Assembly: GCF_026810505.1 (NCBI RefSeq)
Contig: NZ_CP101750.1
Location: forward strand, 5,513,501 to 5,577,500
Length of the DNA stretch: 64,000 nucleotides
Reading direction: 5' to 3'
Source of the DNA: Streptomyces sp. Je 1-369
GTDB taxonomy: Bacteria > Actinomycetota > Actinomycetes > Streptomycetales > Streptomycetaceae
The notes beneath the pieces are model-generated. The model saw nothing but the letters and a program-made list of their open reading frames with translations. It searched no databases and was not told where the DNA came from. This document shows, piece after piece, positions 26,613 through 35,642 of this stretch (its first letter is position 1; every line of letters starts with the position of its first letter). The translations under genes were made by a program, and so were the position numbers.

Positions 26613-27416
26613 TCAGTTCCGGATCATCGACATCAGCAGCTCATGGGTCTCCGCGTCGGCCGCGGCCACGAGCCCGCGGCCGCCTCTCCCGGGCGCCGCG
26701 CCGTCAACTCCGGTGACCACGCAGCCCGCCGCCCGGCACAGGGCGATACCCGCGGCGAAGTGCACGCTCCCCGACAGGTCGCCGCCGTCGGTGACGTACG
26801 CGGCGCGCCGGCCCGCCGCGACCCACGCCAGCGCCAGCGACGTCGACACGACCCGCGGCCGGAACCGTGCGACGAACTCGGGGTGGGCCAGCAGGTCCAC
26901 GCCGCGGAACCCCGGCGCGCTCGGGAAGGGCGGATCGAGGTTGACGTCGACGAGCCGGGTGTCGGCGGAGGGGACCAGCGGCGCGTCCGCGGCGCCGTCC
27001 CGCACCCACGCGGACGTCCCGTCCGTGTGGAACACCTCGCCGCCGAACGGGTCCGCCACTGCCGCCGTCACCGCCGCCGCCCCGTCGCGCAGCGCCACGT
27101 TGACGGCGACGAGCATGTTGCCCACGGCGTAGTTCAGCGTTCCGCACAGCGGGTCGACCAGCCACTGGCGCGCGACGTCGGCGGCACCTTGGCGGCCCCC
27201 TTCCTCGCCGAGCAGAGTGTCGTCCGGGCGGGCGGCGCGTATGACGTCGAGGATCGCCTTCTCGGCCGCCACGTCGGCCTCGGTGGCGAAGTCGCCCGCG
27301 CCCTTGTCGATGCGGGCGAGCCGTCGGCCGTACAGGCCGCGTACGACATCAGCGCCCGCGCGTGCCGCGGCGACCGCGATGTCCGAGTCGTTGGAGTACG
27401 TGTCCGAGGTGATCAT
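26613..27416 (-). CDS. Inositol monophosphatase-like protein with substituted metal ligands
   Basis: A 267-residue protein of the IMPase/FBPase superfamily. Motif 1 (LLGEEGG) is intact. Motif 2 reads DPLCGTLNYA where active enzymes have DPxDGT, so one metal aspartate is Cys. Motif 3 reads GSVHFAAGIAL where active enzymes have WDxAAG, so the catalytic-metal aspartate is His. Both were checked against the DNA. It is either a phosphatase with altered metal use or an inactive homologue. ATG at 27416; GTG at 27437 is an alternative. Confidence 0.85.
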   Translation of the reverse strand: MITSDTYSNDSDIAVAAARAGADVVRGLYGRRLARIDKGAGDFATEADVAAEKAILDVIRAARPDDTLLGEEGGRQGAADVARQWLVDPLCGTLNYAVGNMLVAVNVALRDGAAAVTAAVADPFGGEVFHTDGTSAWVRDGAADAPLVPSADTRLVDVNLDPPFPSAPGFRGVDLLAHPEFVARFRPRVVSTSLALAWVAAGRRAAYVTDGGDLSGSVHFAAGIALCRAAGCVVTGVDGAAPGRGGRGLVAAADAETHELLMSMIRN

Positions 27417-27434
27417 CGCCGCAGAGTAGCGGCC

Positions 27435-27457
27435 CACGGGGAGAGGCCACTCCCCGT
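27435..27457 (-). terminator. Hairpin between the LAETG protein and IMPase-like genes
   Basis: Perfect 9-bp arms CACGGGGAG and CTCCCCGTG with a 6-nt loop begin 12 nt beyond the LAETG-protein stop and end just before the IMPase-like gene, which suggests the two are transcribed separately. Confidence 0.65.
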
Positions 27458-27468
27458 GCCCGGGAGAT

Positions 27469-27804
27469 CTACCCGCGCACGGCTCGGTAGGAGACCTTGC
27501 CGCCGCTCGTGCGCTCTCTGCGGACGGAGAAGACGACGAAGCCCGCGCCGAGGCTCAGGAACGCCGTGCCGCCGACGACGTACGGGGTCGTGTCGAAGCC
27601 GCCCGTCTCCGCGAGGCGGTCGGAGGCCTCGGTGGTCGTCTCGGTGGCCGTCCCGGACGCGGTCGTGTGTGGGGAGGAAGCGCTCTCGCTCCTGGGGGCC
27701 TCATGGGTCGCGGGCGACGTCGCGTTGGCGGAGGGGACGAAGCACAGGGCGCCGAGCAGGGCTCCGGCGGCGGCGGTGGTCAGCAGTGATCGGCGTGCGG
27801 ACAC
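27469..27804 (-). CDS. Small surface protein with LAETG sorting signal
   Basis: A 111-residue precursor: a signal peptide ([26 protein letters not shown]), a Ser/Thr/Ala/Glu-rich mature part of about 45 residues, then LAETGG, a hydrophobic helix (YVVGGTAFLSLGAGFVVFSV) and a basic tail (RRER). This is a complete cell-wall sorting signal. Streptomyces class E sortases prefer LAxTG, so covalent anchoring to peptidoglycan is likely. The GTG at 27804 has AAGGGGGAT 8 nt upstream. The mature region gives no clue to function. Confidence 0.85.
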   Translation of the reverse strand: MSARRSLLTTAAAGALLGALCFVPSANATSPATHEAPRSESASSPHTTASGTATETTTEASDRLAETGGFDTTPYVVGGTAFLSLGAGFVVFSVRRERTSGGKVSYRAVRG

Positions 27805-27914
27805 GGAATCGGATCCCCCTTGTGGCGCTGGCGAATTGGCCGTGTGGGGCGATGCTAATGAAAGGTGCGGGTCGCGGGAAAGTCGCGGGGGCCGGGGGCC
27901 GTACCCTCCGTCGT

Positions 27915-28244
27915 ATGAGTGGAGACGAGACATCACGGTTTGTACGGCTGAGGGTCGAAATGGTCGTCGAGGTGGGTGACGCCGAGAAGCTGACCGGCGC
28001 CGCCCTCGGCCACATCGCCGAGGACGAGCAGATGCCCGCCGAGGAGCGGGCGCACGCCGAGACGGCGGTCCAGGAGGACGTCGCCGAGGCGCTCGCCTAC
28101 CTCGTGGACCCCTTCGACCTGGTCAGCCAGGTGCCGGGCACCGAGCTCACACAGGCTTCGTGGAGCAGCGAGTCGGTCGACTACGACCCCGACGCACCGG
28201 ACTGGGACCCGGACGAGGATGATGGCGAGGACGACGACTTGTAG
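27915..28244 (+). CDS. Conserved acidic protein of unknown function
   Basis: A 109-residue protein: a mixed alpha/beta first part (FVRLRVEMVVEVGDAEKLTGAA, EDVAEALAYLVDPFDLV) and an extremely acidic end (DYDPDAPDWDPDEDDGEDDDL). No family recognised. Its start lies 110 bp from the divergent LAETG-protein start. A hairpin follows its stop. Confidence 0.78.
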   Translation: MSGDETSRFVRLRVEMVVEVGDAEKLTGAALGHIAEDEQMPAEERAHAETAVQEDVAEALAYLVDPFDLVSQVPGTELTQASWSSESVDYDPDAPDWDPDEDDGEDDDL

Positions 28245-28268
28245 TCCGGATTGAAGAATGCGGAATCG

Positions 28269-28302
28269 GGAACCCCGGGCAGCAACCGCCGCTCGGGGTT
28301 CC
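28269..28302 (+). terminator. Hairpin terminator
   Basis: Arms GGAACCCCG and CGGGGTTCC separated by a 16-nt loop, 24 bp beyond the acidic-protein stop. Confidence 0.65.
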
Positions 28303-28493
28303 GTCGTCTCACCCCGCACGGTCCGCCTCCTCGGCCCGAGGGGCGACGGGAGGCAATTCCAGTACCGCGGACGTGGTGTTCCCCACACTCTTCGCGGTTG
28401 TGGAACGGGACGAACCGGGCAGGACGTTATGCGGGATTACGGGGGACTCTCGGGGTTGGTTCTGGGGATTCGGCAACTATGGAGATGCGTGTG

Positions 28494-29756
28494 ATGACGG
28501 AAAGTAGGAGTCGCAGGCTCGGACGTGGGCGCAAGAGCGTCGCGGCCGTGTCCGCTCTGGTGAGCGGCGTGCTCGTGCTCTCGGCATGCAGCAGCGACGA
28601 CGGCGACAAGGCTTCCGGCGGCAAGGAGTCGCAGAACCAGGTCGACGAGGCGGCGGCGAAGAAGACCTCCGCGGCCCAGATCAAGATCGCGCCGAAGAAC
28701 GGCTCCGACAACGCAAGCATCAACAGCGCGGCCGCCGTCACGGTGAGCGAGGGAACGCTCACGGACGTGACGATGAAGGCCGATGACGGCACCGCCGTCG
28801 CCGGCAAGATATCCGCGGACCAGAAGAGCTGGAAGCCCACCGCCCAGCTGGAGCGCGCCACGAAGTACAAGATCTCGGCGACCGCCAAGGACTCCGAGGG
28901 CCGCAAGGCGCACGAGAACTCGTCGTTCACGACGGTCTCGAAGGCCAACAGCTTCATCGGCAACTTCACGCCCGAGGACGGCTCCACGGTCGGCGTCGGC
29001 ATGCCCGTGTCGATCAACTTCGACAAGGCGATCAGCAACAAGAAGGAAGTGCAGTCCGCCGTCAAGGTCTCGTCCAGCAGCGGCCAGGAGATCTCCGGCC
29101 ACTGGTTCGGCGCGAACCGCCTGGACTTCCGGCCCGAGCAGTACTGGAAGGGCAACTCCACGGTCACCCTGAAGCTGAACCTCGACGGCGTCGAAGGCGC
29201 CGACGGGGTCTACGGCGTGCAGCAGAAGACCGTGCAGTTCAAGATCGGCCGCAACCAGGTCTCCGTCGTCGACGCCAAGACGAAGCAGATGAAGGTGATG
29301 CGGGACGGCAAGGTCGTCAAGACCATCCCGATCTCCGCGGGCTCGCCGCAGAACAAGACGTACAACGGCAAGATGGTGATCTCCGAGAAGTTCAAGGAGA
29401 CCCGGATGGACGGCGCGACCGTCGGCTTCAAGGACGGCGACGGCAAGGGCGAGTACGACATCAAGGACGTCCCGCACGCCATGCGCCTGTCGAACTCCGG
29501 CACGTTCATCCACGGCAACTACTGGGGCTCGCCGTCCATCTTCGGCGGCGCCAACACCAGCCACGGCTGCATCGGCCTCCAGGACGCCAAGGGAGCGGGC
29601 GACAAGAGCACGCCGGGTTCCTGGTTCTACGAGAACTCGATCACCGGTGACGTCGTCGACGTCCGCAACACCGGCGACAAGACCATCGCCCCGGACAACG
29701 GCCTCAACGGCTGGAACATGGACTGGGCGCAGTGGAAGGCCGGCTCGGCCGTCTGA
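28494..29756 (+). CDS. Lipoprotein L,D-transpeptidase with Ig-like domains
   Basis: A 420-residue lipoprotein: signal peptide ending LVLSACSS (lipobox Cys near 33), two Ig-like domains (about 60-250) and a YkuD catalytic domain. The active site HGNYWGSPSIFGGANTSHGC contains the His and the nucleophilic Cys of the SHGC motif. These enzymes form 3-3 cross-links in peptidoglycan. The ATG at 28494 is preferred because GGAG lies 9 nt upstream; an in-frame ATG at 28479 (MEMRV) is possible. Confidence 0.93.
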   Translation: MTESRSRRLGRGRKSVAAVSALVSGVLVLSACSSDDGDKASGGKESQNQVDEAAAKKTSAAQIKIAPKNGSDNASINSAAAVTVSEGTLTDVTMKADDGTAVAGKISADQKSWKPTAQLERATKYKISATAKDSEGRKAHENSSFTTVSKANSFIGNFTPEDGSTVGVGMPVSINFDKAISNKKEVQSAVKVSSSSGQEISGHWFGANRLDFRPEQYWKGNSTVTLKLNLDGVEGADGVYGVQQKTVQFKIGRNQVSVVDAKTKQMKVMRDGKVVKTIPISAGSPQNKTYNGKMVISEKFKETRMDGATVGFKDGDGKGEYDIKDVPHAMRLSNSGTFIHGNYWGSPSIFGGANTSHGCIGLQDAKGAGDKSTPGSWFYENSITGDVVDVRNTGDKTIAPDNGLNGWNMDWAQWKAGSAV

Positions 29757-29777
29757 TCCCTCTTCCAGTACCGGTCT

Positions 29778-29825
29778 GTACGGAAGCGGCCCGCATCCCA
29801 CGAGGGGTGCGGGCCGCTTCCGTAC
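29778..29825. terminator. Bidirectional hairpin terminator
   Basis: Perfect 18-bp arms (GTACGGAAGCGGCCCGCA and its complement) with a 12-nt loop lie between the convergent L,D-transpeptidase and M12 metallopeptidase genes. Confidence 0.9.
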
Positions 29826-29834
29826 CCGGCTCCC

Positions 29835-31400
29835 TCACGCCCCGGTCCGCGTGAAGACCGCGCTCACGGTGTACGGGCGGTCCATCGTCATCGTCACGTT
29901 CTCGTCCGTGATCGCGTGGCGCTCGCCGTCGACGATCCAGGCGCTGACGCGGTAGCCGGCCGCGGGCTTCGCCGTGAGGCCCACCGTGGTTCCCGGGGTG
30001 TAGGGGCCGTGGACGGCGGGGCTGACCGTGCCGTTCGGGCTCGCGTCCAGCGTGAGCCGGTGGCGGGCACGGGTCGCCTTCAGCGTGCGGTAGGCCGCGA
30101 CGACGGGGGCGGACTTGCGGGCCAGCGCGGCGTTGTTGTTGTTCTGGTCGCCCAGCGGCTGGCCTTCCACGGTGTGCTCGGTGTTCGAGTACTGGTTGAC
30201 GGGTTTGCAGGGCTGCCCGCAGCTGTTCGAGTAGGCCATCAGGGTGTGGTGGTCGCGGCGCGGGGTGATCCACCCGGTGCCGCTGGGGGAGTTGAGGAAC
30301 TCCTGGTAGCCTCCCGGCCCCGCCTGCTGTTCGAGCGTGGCGCGGTCGTGGAACAGGCCCAGGTTGTGGCCGAGTTCGTGCCCGAGGTTGTACCACTCAC
30401 TGAGGGACTGGACGTCGACGGCCGAGTACGCGAGCTCGTCGTCGAACTGGCCCTTCGTGGGCAGGCTGGCCTGGCCCGACGAGCCGACGGGGACGTCGTT
30501 GACGACGGTCACCAGGTCGACGCCGAGCTCCTCGCGCTTGCGGTGCGCGGTCGCGCCGAGATCGCGGTCCCGCGGGTCGGAGAGCTTGTCGAGCATGACG
30601 GTGGCCGTCTGGTCGCCGCTGTACCCGGTGTCGTACGTGTCGACGATGTCGATCCTGGCCGCGACGTCACTGTCCGCGAGGGCCTGGTTCATGTACGACT
30701 CGGCCATCCCGATGCGGGCCGCCATCGCCTGCTCGCCGCCCACCCTGCGCACCGCGGGAGGCGTGTGCCCGGCGAGGACGTCGATGACGACGGGGTCGGC
30801 CGGGTCGGCGGGGGCACGGTCGGCGAGGGAGTCGCGCAGTTCGCGGGCGGCGCCGGCGTCGAGGGCGCCGTTGTCGGCCGAGGGATGGCGGCGCGCGCCG
30901 GGGTCCTCCTCCGTGATCCGCAGGCGCGGGCGCTCGCCGGGCAGGGTGGTGAGGTGGTACGTGCGCGTGCCGAGGTCGACCACGGCGTCGACGACGGGCC
31001 GGGTTCCCTCGGCCGGCCGGCACACGTGGCTCGCCGAGATCACCGCCTGCTGGTCCGGCGCCCCCTTGACGTGACCGGACCACGTGACGGTGTCGGCGCG
31101 CGCCGTGCGGCCGTCCTGGACGAGGGTGATCCGCACGCCGGGAAAGAGGTCCAGGGCGTGCTCGGTGGCCCCGCCGAAGCCGCCGGACGCGCACAGCCAC
31201 CGGTAGTCGGCGACGTCGAGGGCGACGGTGCGCTCGCGCAGGACGTCCTTCTCGTTGGCGGAGGGGCGGGGGCCCGACGGGTGAGGGTCCGACGGCTTGG
31301 GTTCGGCCACCGCCGCGGCCGTGGACAGGGTGAGGGCGGCCGCACAGAGGCAGGCCAGCCGGATCGAACCACGAGGGCGCGAAGAGGGCGTCGGGATCAT
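29835..31400 (-). CDS. Secreted M12-type zinc metallopeptidase
   Basis: A 521-residue exported protease: signal peptide (LACLCAAALTLSTAAAVAEP), a propeptide of about 170 residues, and a metzincin domain with the zinc motif HELGHNLGLFH near residue 342, followed by a Met-turn region (TLMAYSNSC). A C-terminal module of about 70 residues (LTLDASPNGTVSPAVHG, PGTTVGLTAKPAAGYRV) resembles an InlB-type repeat domain used for surface or substrate binding. ATG at 31400; the Shine-Dalgarno is weak. The next 288 bp up to the subtilase gene hold only divergent promoters. Confidence 0.9.
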   Translation of the reverse strand: MIPTPSSRPRGSIRLACLCAAALTLSTAAAVAEPKPSDPHPSGPRPSANEKDVLRERTVALDVADYRWLCASGGFGGATEHALDLFPGVRITLVQDGRTARADTVTWSGHVKGAPDQQAVISASHVCRPAEGTRPVVDAVVDLGTRTYHLTTLPGERPRLRITEEDPGARRHPSADNGALDAGAARELRDSLADRAPADPADPVVIDVLAGHTPPAVRRVGGEQAMAARIGMAESYMNQALADSDVAARIDIVDTYDTGYSGDQTATVMLDKLSDPRDRDLGATAHRKREELGVDLVTVVNDVPVGSSGQASLPTKGQFDDELAYSAVDVQSLSEWYNLGHELGHNLGLFHDRATLEQQAGPGGYQEFLNSPSGTGWITPRRDHHTLMAYSNSCGQPCKPVNQYSNTEHTVEGQPLGDQNNNNAALARKSAPVVAAYRTLKATRARHRLTLDASPNGTVSPAVHGPYTPGTTVGLTAKPAAGYRVSAWIVDGERHAITDENVTMTMDRPYTVSAVFTRTGA

Positions 31401-31688
31401 GGCGCTTGTCGTTCCACTGCGGGGGCGGGCGGCAACCGCGGGCCCGGGGACGTCACCCGAGCGCGCGCCCACGGCACTCACACGGCTGCGTCCATTCCGG
31501 CGCGGGAAGACGGGGAAGGCAGGGGTCCGTATTTCCGAATTGGCCGGATCCGGCCAAGTGCCGTTAAGGCGTCATGAAATCAGGACAGCCTCAACTCTGT
31601 ACTCCTGCCCCGCTATTGAGCGCGTGTTCTCCCCTCGGCATACTTCGACATCCGAGGGGCTGGAGCCCCTTAACCTCCAGGGGGAGAC

Positions 31689-34600
31689 TTGCACAGACAA
31701 GTGAAGAGAGCGTACGGGGCCAGTATCGCCGCGGCGGTCGCCGTGGCACTCGCGGCGGGCATGACCAGCCCCGCGGCCGCGGACCCGGCCACCGCAGGAC
31801 AGTCGGCCACGGCGGAGGGCGGGCTCGGCAAGGGTGCGGGCAACGACCGCGTCACGCTGATCACCGGTGACCGTGCCGTCCTCGACGCCGAAGGCCGCGT
31901 GGTCGGACTGGACCGCGCCAAGGGCCGCGAACACATACCCGTACAGGTGCGGAACAGCGGCGGACACACACTGCTGATACCCGCCGACGCGCAGCGCCTG
32001 ATAGCCGACGGCACCCTCGACCGGCGCCTTTTCGACGTCACGGAGCTGAACAAGAAGCGCAACCGTGCGGCGCAGAAGAAGGCCCTCAGGATAATCGTCG
32101 GCTACAAGGGCTCGGCGACCGCCGCCAAGGCCGACGTCCGCGGCGCCGGTGACACCACCGTCCGCCGGAGCCTCAAGGCGCTGAACGCCGACGCGGTCAG
32201 CACGCCGAAGCAGGACGCGGGCGACCTGTGGGCCGCGCTCACCAGCGGCAAGGGCACCGACCGCACCGCGGCGTCCGGCATCAGCCACGTCTGGTTCGAC
32301 GGCGTCCGCAAGGCGAGCCTCGACAAGAGCGTCAAGCAGATCGGCGCCGACAAGGCGTGGGCCGCCGGGTACGACGGCAAGGGCGTCAAGATCGCCGTCC
32401 TGGACACCGGCGTCGACGCCACCCACCCGGACCTCAAGGACCAGGTGATCGCCGAGCGGAACTTCACGGAGTCCGCCGACGCCAAGGACCGCTACGGCCA
32501 CGGCACGCACGTCGCGTCCATCGCGGCCGGCACGGGCGCCAAGTCCGGCGGGAAGTTCAAGGGCGTCGCACCCGGCGCCAAGCTCCTCAACGGCAAGGTC
32601 CTCGGCGACGACGGCTACGGCGAGGACTCCGGCATCATCGCCGCCATGGACTGGGCGGCATCCGAGGGCGCCGACGTCGTCAACCTGAGCCTCGGCGGCC
32701 CCGACGCCCCCGGCGTCGACCCGCTCGAAGCGCAGGTCGACAAGTTGTCCAAGGACAAGGGCATCCTCTTCGCGATCGCCGCGGGCAACGACGGCGAGCC
32801 CGGCTCGGTCGGCTCCCCGGGCAGCGCGGACGCCGCCCTCACCGTGGGCGCCGTCGACGACAACGACAAGCTGGCGGACTTCTCCAGCCAGGGCCCGCGG
32901 GTCGGCGACAGCGCCGTCAAGCCCGACGTGACCGCGCCCGGCGTGGACATCACGGCGGCCGCGGCACCCGGCTCGGTCATCGAGAAGGAGGTCGGCCAGA
33001 ACCCCGAGGGCTATCTGACGATCTCCGGTACGTCGATGGCGACCCCGCACGCCGCGGGCGCCGCCGCGCTGCTCAAGCAGCAGCACCCGGACTGGAAGTA
33101 CACGGAGCTGAAGGGCGCGCTCGCCGGCTCCGCCAAGGGCGGCGACTACACCGCGTTCCAGCAGGGTTCGGGACGCATCGCCGTCGACAAGGCCATCAAG
33201 CAGACCGTCATCGCCGACCCGGTGTCGGTGAGCTTCGGCACGCAGCAGTGGCCGCACACCGACGACAAGCCGGTCACCAAGCAGGTCACCTACCGGAACC
33301 TCGGCAAGGACGAGGTCACCCTCGACCTGACCGTGTCCGCGACCGACCCGAAGGGCCGTCCGGCCCCGGCCGGTTTCTTCACCCTCGGCGCGAAGAAGGT
33401 CACGGTCCCCGCGGGCGGCACCGCCTCGGTCGACCTGACGGCCGACTCCAAGCTGGGCGGCACGGTCGACGGCGCGTACTCCGCGTACGTCGTGGCGGAG
33501 GGCGGCGGCCAGTCCGTGCGCACCGCGGCCGCGGTCGACCGCGAGGTGGAGTCGTACGACGTCACCGTCAAGCACCTCGGGCGTGACGGACAGCCGACGA
33601 AGCACTACATGGACTCGTTCGTCGGCCTCACCGGCGCCGCCAGAGGCACGGACCGTAGCTCCTACGACCCGTCCGGCACCGTCAAGGTCCGTGTGCCCAA
33701 GGGCAGTTACGTGCTCGACGCGAACGTCGCGGTCGACCTGGAGGACCTCAACAAGGGCCTCGACTGGATCGCCCAGCCGAAGGTGGACGTCACCAAGAAC
33801 ACCACGGTGACGGTGGACGCGCGGACGGCCAAGCCCGTCGACATCACCGTGCCCGCGACCGACCTCAAGGGCGTCCTCGCGGCACCCGACTACAAGGTCG
33901 AGACGCCGGACTTCGCCGCGGGCTTCGGCTGGCTGATGGACGAGTACAAGAACTTCCGCACCGGCGCCATCGGTGCCGCCCCGACCGGCGTCACGCTCAG
34001 CCAGTCGTGGCCCGCAGTCTGGACCAAGGGCGACAACACCGAGTACAACGTCACCTCCGGTGGCAAGGTGAAGCAGCTCGCCACCGGCTACACCAAGCAC
34101 TACAAGGCGACCGACCTGGCCACGCTCAAGGTCGGGCTCGGCGCCGCCGCGAGCGGCAAGACGGGCTCGCTGCGCGCGGCCGCGGAACTGCCCGGCGTCG
34201 ACGGCGGCTGGTCCGTCTCCGTGCCGTCGAAGCTGCCGACCGAGCGCAGGCTGTACGTGTCCACGGGTGACAAGGTCAAGTGGGGTCTGGAGTTCGAACA
34301 GAACGGCGCGCCCGACCCGGAGGGCTGGCCGACTCTTGAGACCGCCTACACGCTGGGCGCCGCGCAGACCTTCAAGCCGGGCGCGACCTACGAGAAGAAG
34401 TTCAACACGGCCGTCTTCGGCCCGCGCATCGGTGGCGCGTACGGCGTCCACCGGCGCGGCAACGAGATCACCGGCAGTCTCCCCGTCCTCGCCGACGGCC
34501 AGACCCACGCGGGCTACTCGCTGTACACGTCGGTCAAGACGACGCTCACCCGCAACGGCACGCAGATCGGCGAGAACACCGACCCGCTGACCGGCGAGAA

Positions 34601-35039
34601 GCCGTTCAAGGTGCCGTCGGGCGACGCCGCGTACAAGCTGTCGACGTCCGTGAAGCGCAGCGTCAAGGTGGGCGCGGCCTCCACGCGGGTCGACGCGAGC
34701 TTCAGCTTCCGCTCCAAGAAGGTCGACGAGGCGAAGCTGCCGGTCTCCACGGTGCGGTTCGGCGCGAAGACCGACCTGAGCAGCCGGGTGAAGGCCGACG
34801 AGAAGCAGTCCCTGCCGGTGACGGTCCAGGGCGCGGCCGCGGGCTCGAACCTCAAGTCCCTTGCCGTGTACGTCTCCTACGACTACGGCCAGACCTGGAA
34901 GAAGGTCACGGTCACCAACGGCAAGATCTCCGTGAAGAACCCCGCGAAGAACAAGGCGATCTCGTTCCACGCCAAGATCGCGGACAAGAAGGGCAACAAG
35001 TCGACGCTGTCGATCTACAACGCGTTCTACGCGAAGTAG
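31689..35039 (+). CDS. Large secreted S8 (subtilisin-like) serine peptidase
   Basis: A 1116-residue pre-pro-protease. The signal peptide is AYGASIAAAVAVALAAGMTSPAAA; an N-terminal propeptide follows to about 210. The catalytic triad lies in VLDTGVDATHPDL (Asp near 239), GHGTHVASIAAGTG (His near 271) and SGTSMATPHAAGAAAL (Ser near 449), with the oxyanion Asn in AAGNDG. About 620 further residues form beta-sandwich-like modules with no catalytic motif. The start is TTG at 31689 or GTG at 31701; GGGGGAG lies just before the TTG, which fits the GTG only with long spacing. Confidence 0.93.
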   Translation: MHRQVKRAYGASIAAAVAVALAAGMTSPAAADPATAGQSATAEGGLGKGAGNDRVTLITGDRAVLDAEGRVVGLDRAKGREHIPVQVRNSGGHTLLIPADAQRLIADGTLDRRLFDVTELNKKRNRAAQKKALRIIVGYKGSATAAKADVRGAGDTTVRRSLKALNADAVSTPKQDAGDLWAALTSGKGTDRTAASGISHVWFDGVRKASLDKSVKQIGADKAWAAGYDGKGVKIAVLDTGVDATHPDLKDQVIAERNFTESADAKDRYGHGTHVASIAAGTGAKSGGKFKGVAPGAKLLNGKVLGDDGYGEDSGIIAAMDWAASEGADVVNLSLGGPDAPGVDPLEAQVDKLSKDKGILFAIAAGNDGEPGSVGSPGSADAALTVGAVDDNDKLADFSSQGPRVGDSAVKPDVTAPGVDITAAAAPGSVIEKEVGQNPEGYLTISGTSMATPHAAGAAALLKQQHPDWKYTELKGALAGSAKGGDYTAFQQGSGRIAVDKAIKQTVIADPVSVSFGTQQWPHTDDKPVTKQVTYRNLGKDEVTLDLTVSATDPKGRPAPAGFFTLGAKKVTVPAGGTASVDLTADSKLGGTVDGAYSAYVVAEGGGQSVRTAAAVDREVESYDVTVKHLGRDGQPTKHYMDSFVGLTGAARGTDRSSYDPSGTVKVRVPKGSYVLDANVAVDLEDLNKGLDWIAQPKVDVTKNTTVTVDARTAKPVDITVPATDLKGVLAAPDYKVETPDFAAGFGWLMDEYKNFRTGAIGAAPTGVTLSQSWPAVWTKGDNTEYNVTSGGKVKQLATGYTKHYKATDLATLKVGLGAAASGKTGSLRAAAELPGVDGGWSVSVPSKLPTERRLYVSTGDKVKWGLEFEQNGAPDPEGWPTLETAYTLGAAQTFKPGATYEKKFNTAVFGPRIGGAYGVHRRGNEITGSLPVLADGQTHAGYSLYTSVKTTLTRNGTQIGENTDPLTGEKPFKVPSGDAAYKLSTSVKRSVKVGAASTRVDASFSFRSKKVDEAKLPVSTVRFGAKTDLSSRVKADEKQSLPVTVQGAAAGSNLKSLAVYVSYDYGQTWKKVTVTNGKISVKNPAKNKAISFHAKIADKKGNKSTLSIYNAFYAK

Positions 35040-35085
35040 TCCTGCCCCGGCGCGGCACCGAAGGGACTGTCGATCACGTATCGCC

Positions 35086-35103
35086 GGCACCCGTCGGTGC
35101 CGC
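35086..35103. terminator. Hairpin after the subtilase gene
   Basis: CGGCACC-CGTC-GGTGCCG forms a 7-bp stem with a tetraloop. The same right arm can alternatively pair with CGCGGCACCGA at 35052-35062, giving two competing structures in the gap between convergent genes. Confidence 0.55.
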
Positions 35104-35115
35104 GTCGCCCCGAGC

Positions 35116-35505
35116 TCAGCCCTCGGCGCCGTAGGGCCTGGTGATGATCTCCAGGTTGTGGCCGTTCGGGTCGTCCCAGTAGACGCCGCGGCCGCCGTCG
35201 TTCGTGTTCGTCTCGTTGGCGCGCCGGTGGTACGGGTCGGCCCAGTAAGGGAGACCGCGGTCCTTGATGCGGCCGAAGATCGCGTCGAACTCGTCCTCGG
35301 AGACGAGGAAGGCGTAGTGCTGGGGCACGAACGGGCCGTCGTCGTCGCCGTCGTAGTAGTCGAGGGTCACGCCGTTGGGGATCTCGACGGGGATGAAGGG
35401 GCCGTACCGAGGGCCCACCTCCAGGCCGAGGATGTCCGCGAGGAACTGGGCGGACGCCTTGCTGTCCCGTGCCGGGACGATGGTGTGGTTGAGCGCGATC
35501 GACAT
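35116..35505 (-). CDS. VOC (glyoxalase/dioxygenase) family protein
   Basis: A 129-residue single-module VOC protein with the expected metal-ligand strands: LNHTIVPARDSKASAQFL at the start, HYAFLVSEDEFD in the middle and VYWDDPNGHNLEIITRPY at the end. The ATG at 35505 has GGGAGGTC 7 nt upstream. VOC proteins include lyases, dioxygenases and antibiotic-binding proteins; the role here is open. Confidence 0.88.
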   Translation of the reverse strand: MSIALNHTIVPARDSKASAQFLADILGLEVGPRYGPFIPVEIPNGVTLDYYDGDDDGPFVPQHYAFLVSEDEFDAIFGRIKDRGLPYWADPYHRRANETNTNDGGRGVYWDDPNGHNLEIITRPYGAEG

Positions 35506-35642
35506 CGTGCGACCTCCCGGTCTGCCGGTCCTGCCGTTGTCCGGTCCGGGAACCACGGTAGGCCCGGCGGGCCCGGCGACGTATCGGTCGCCGGGCCCGC
35601 CGGGGTGCGCCATAGGGCCTAGGACCAGGCCGTGCGGACGCG

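Noticed and set aside
28251..28478. N-terminal extension of the L,D-transpeptidase
   Set aside because: Runs through a terminator hairpin; would bury the lipoprotein signal peptide.
31572..35090. 1172-codon open frame antisense to the subtilase gene
   Set aside because: Shadow frame caused by GC bias; no domain, and the plus strand encodes a protease with full catalytic triad.
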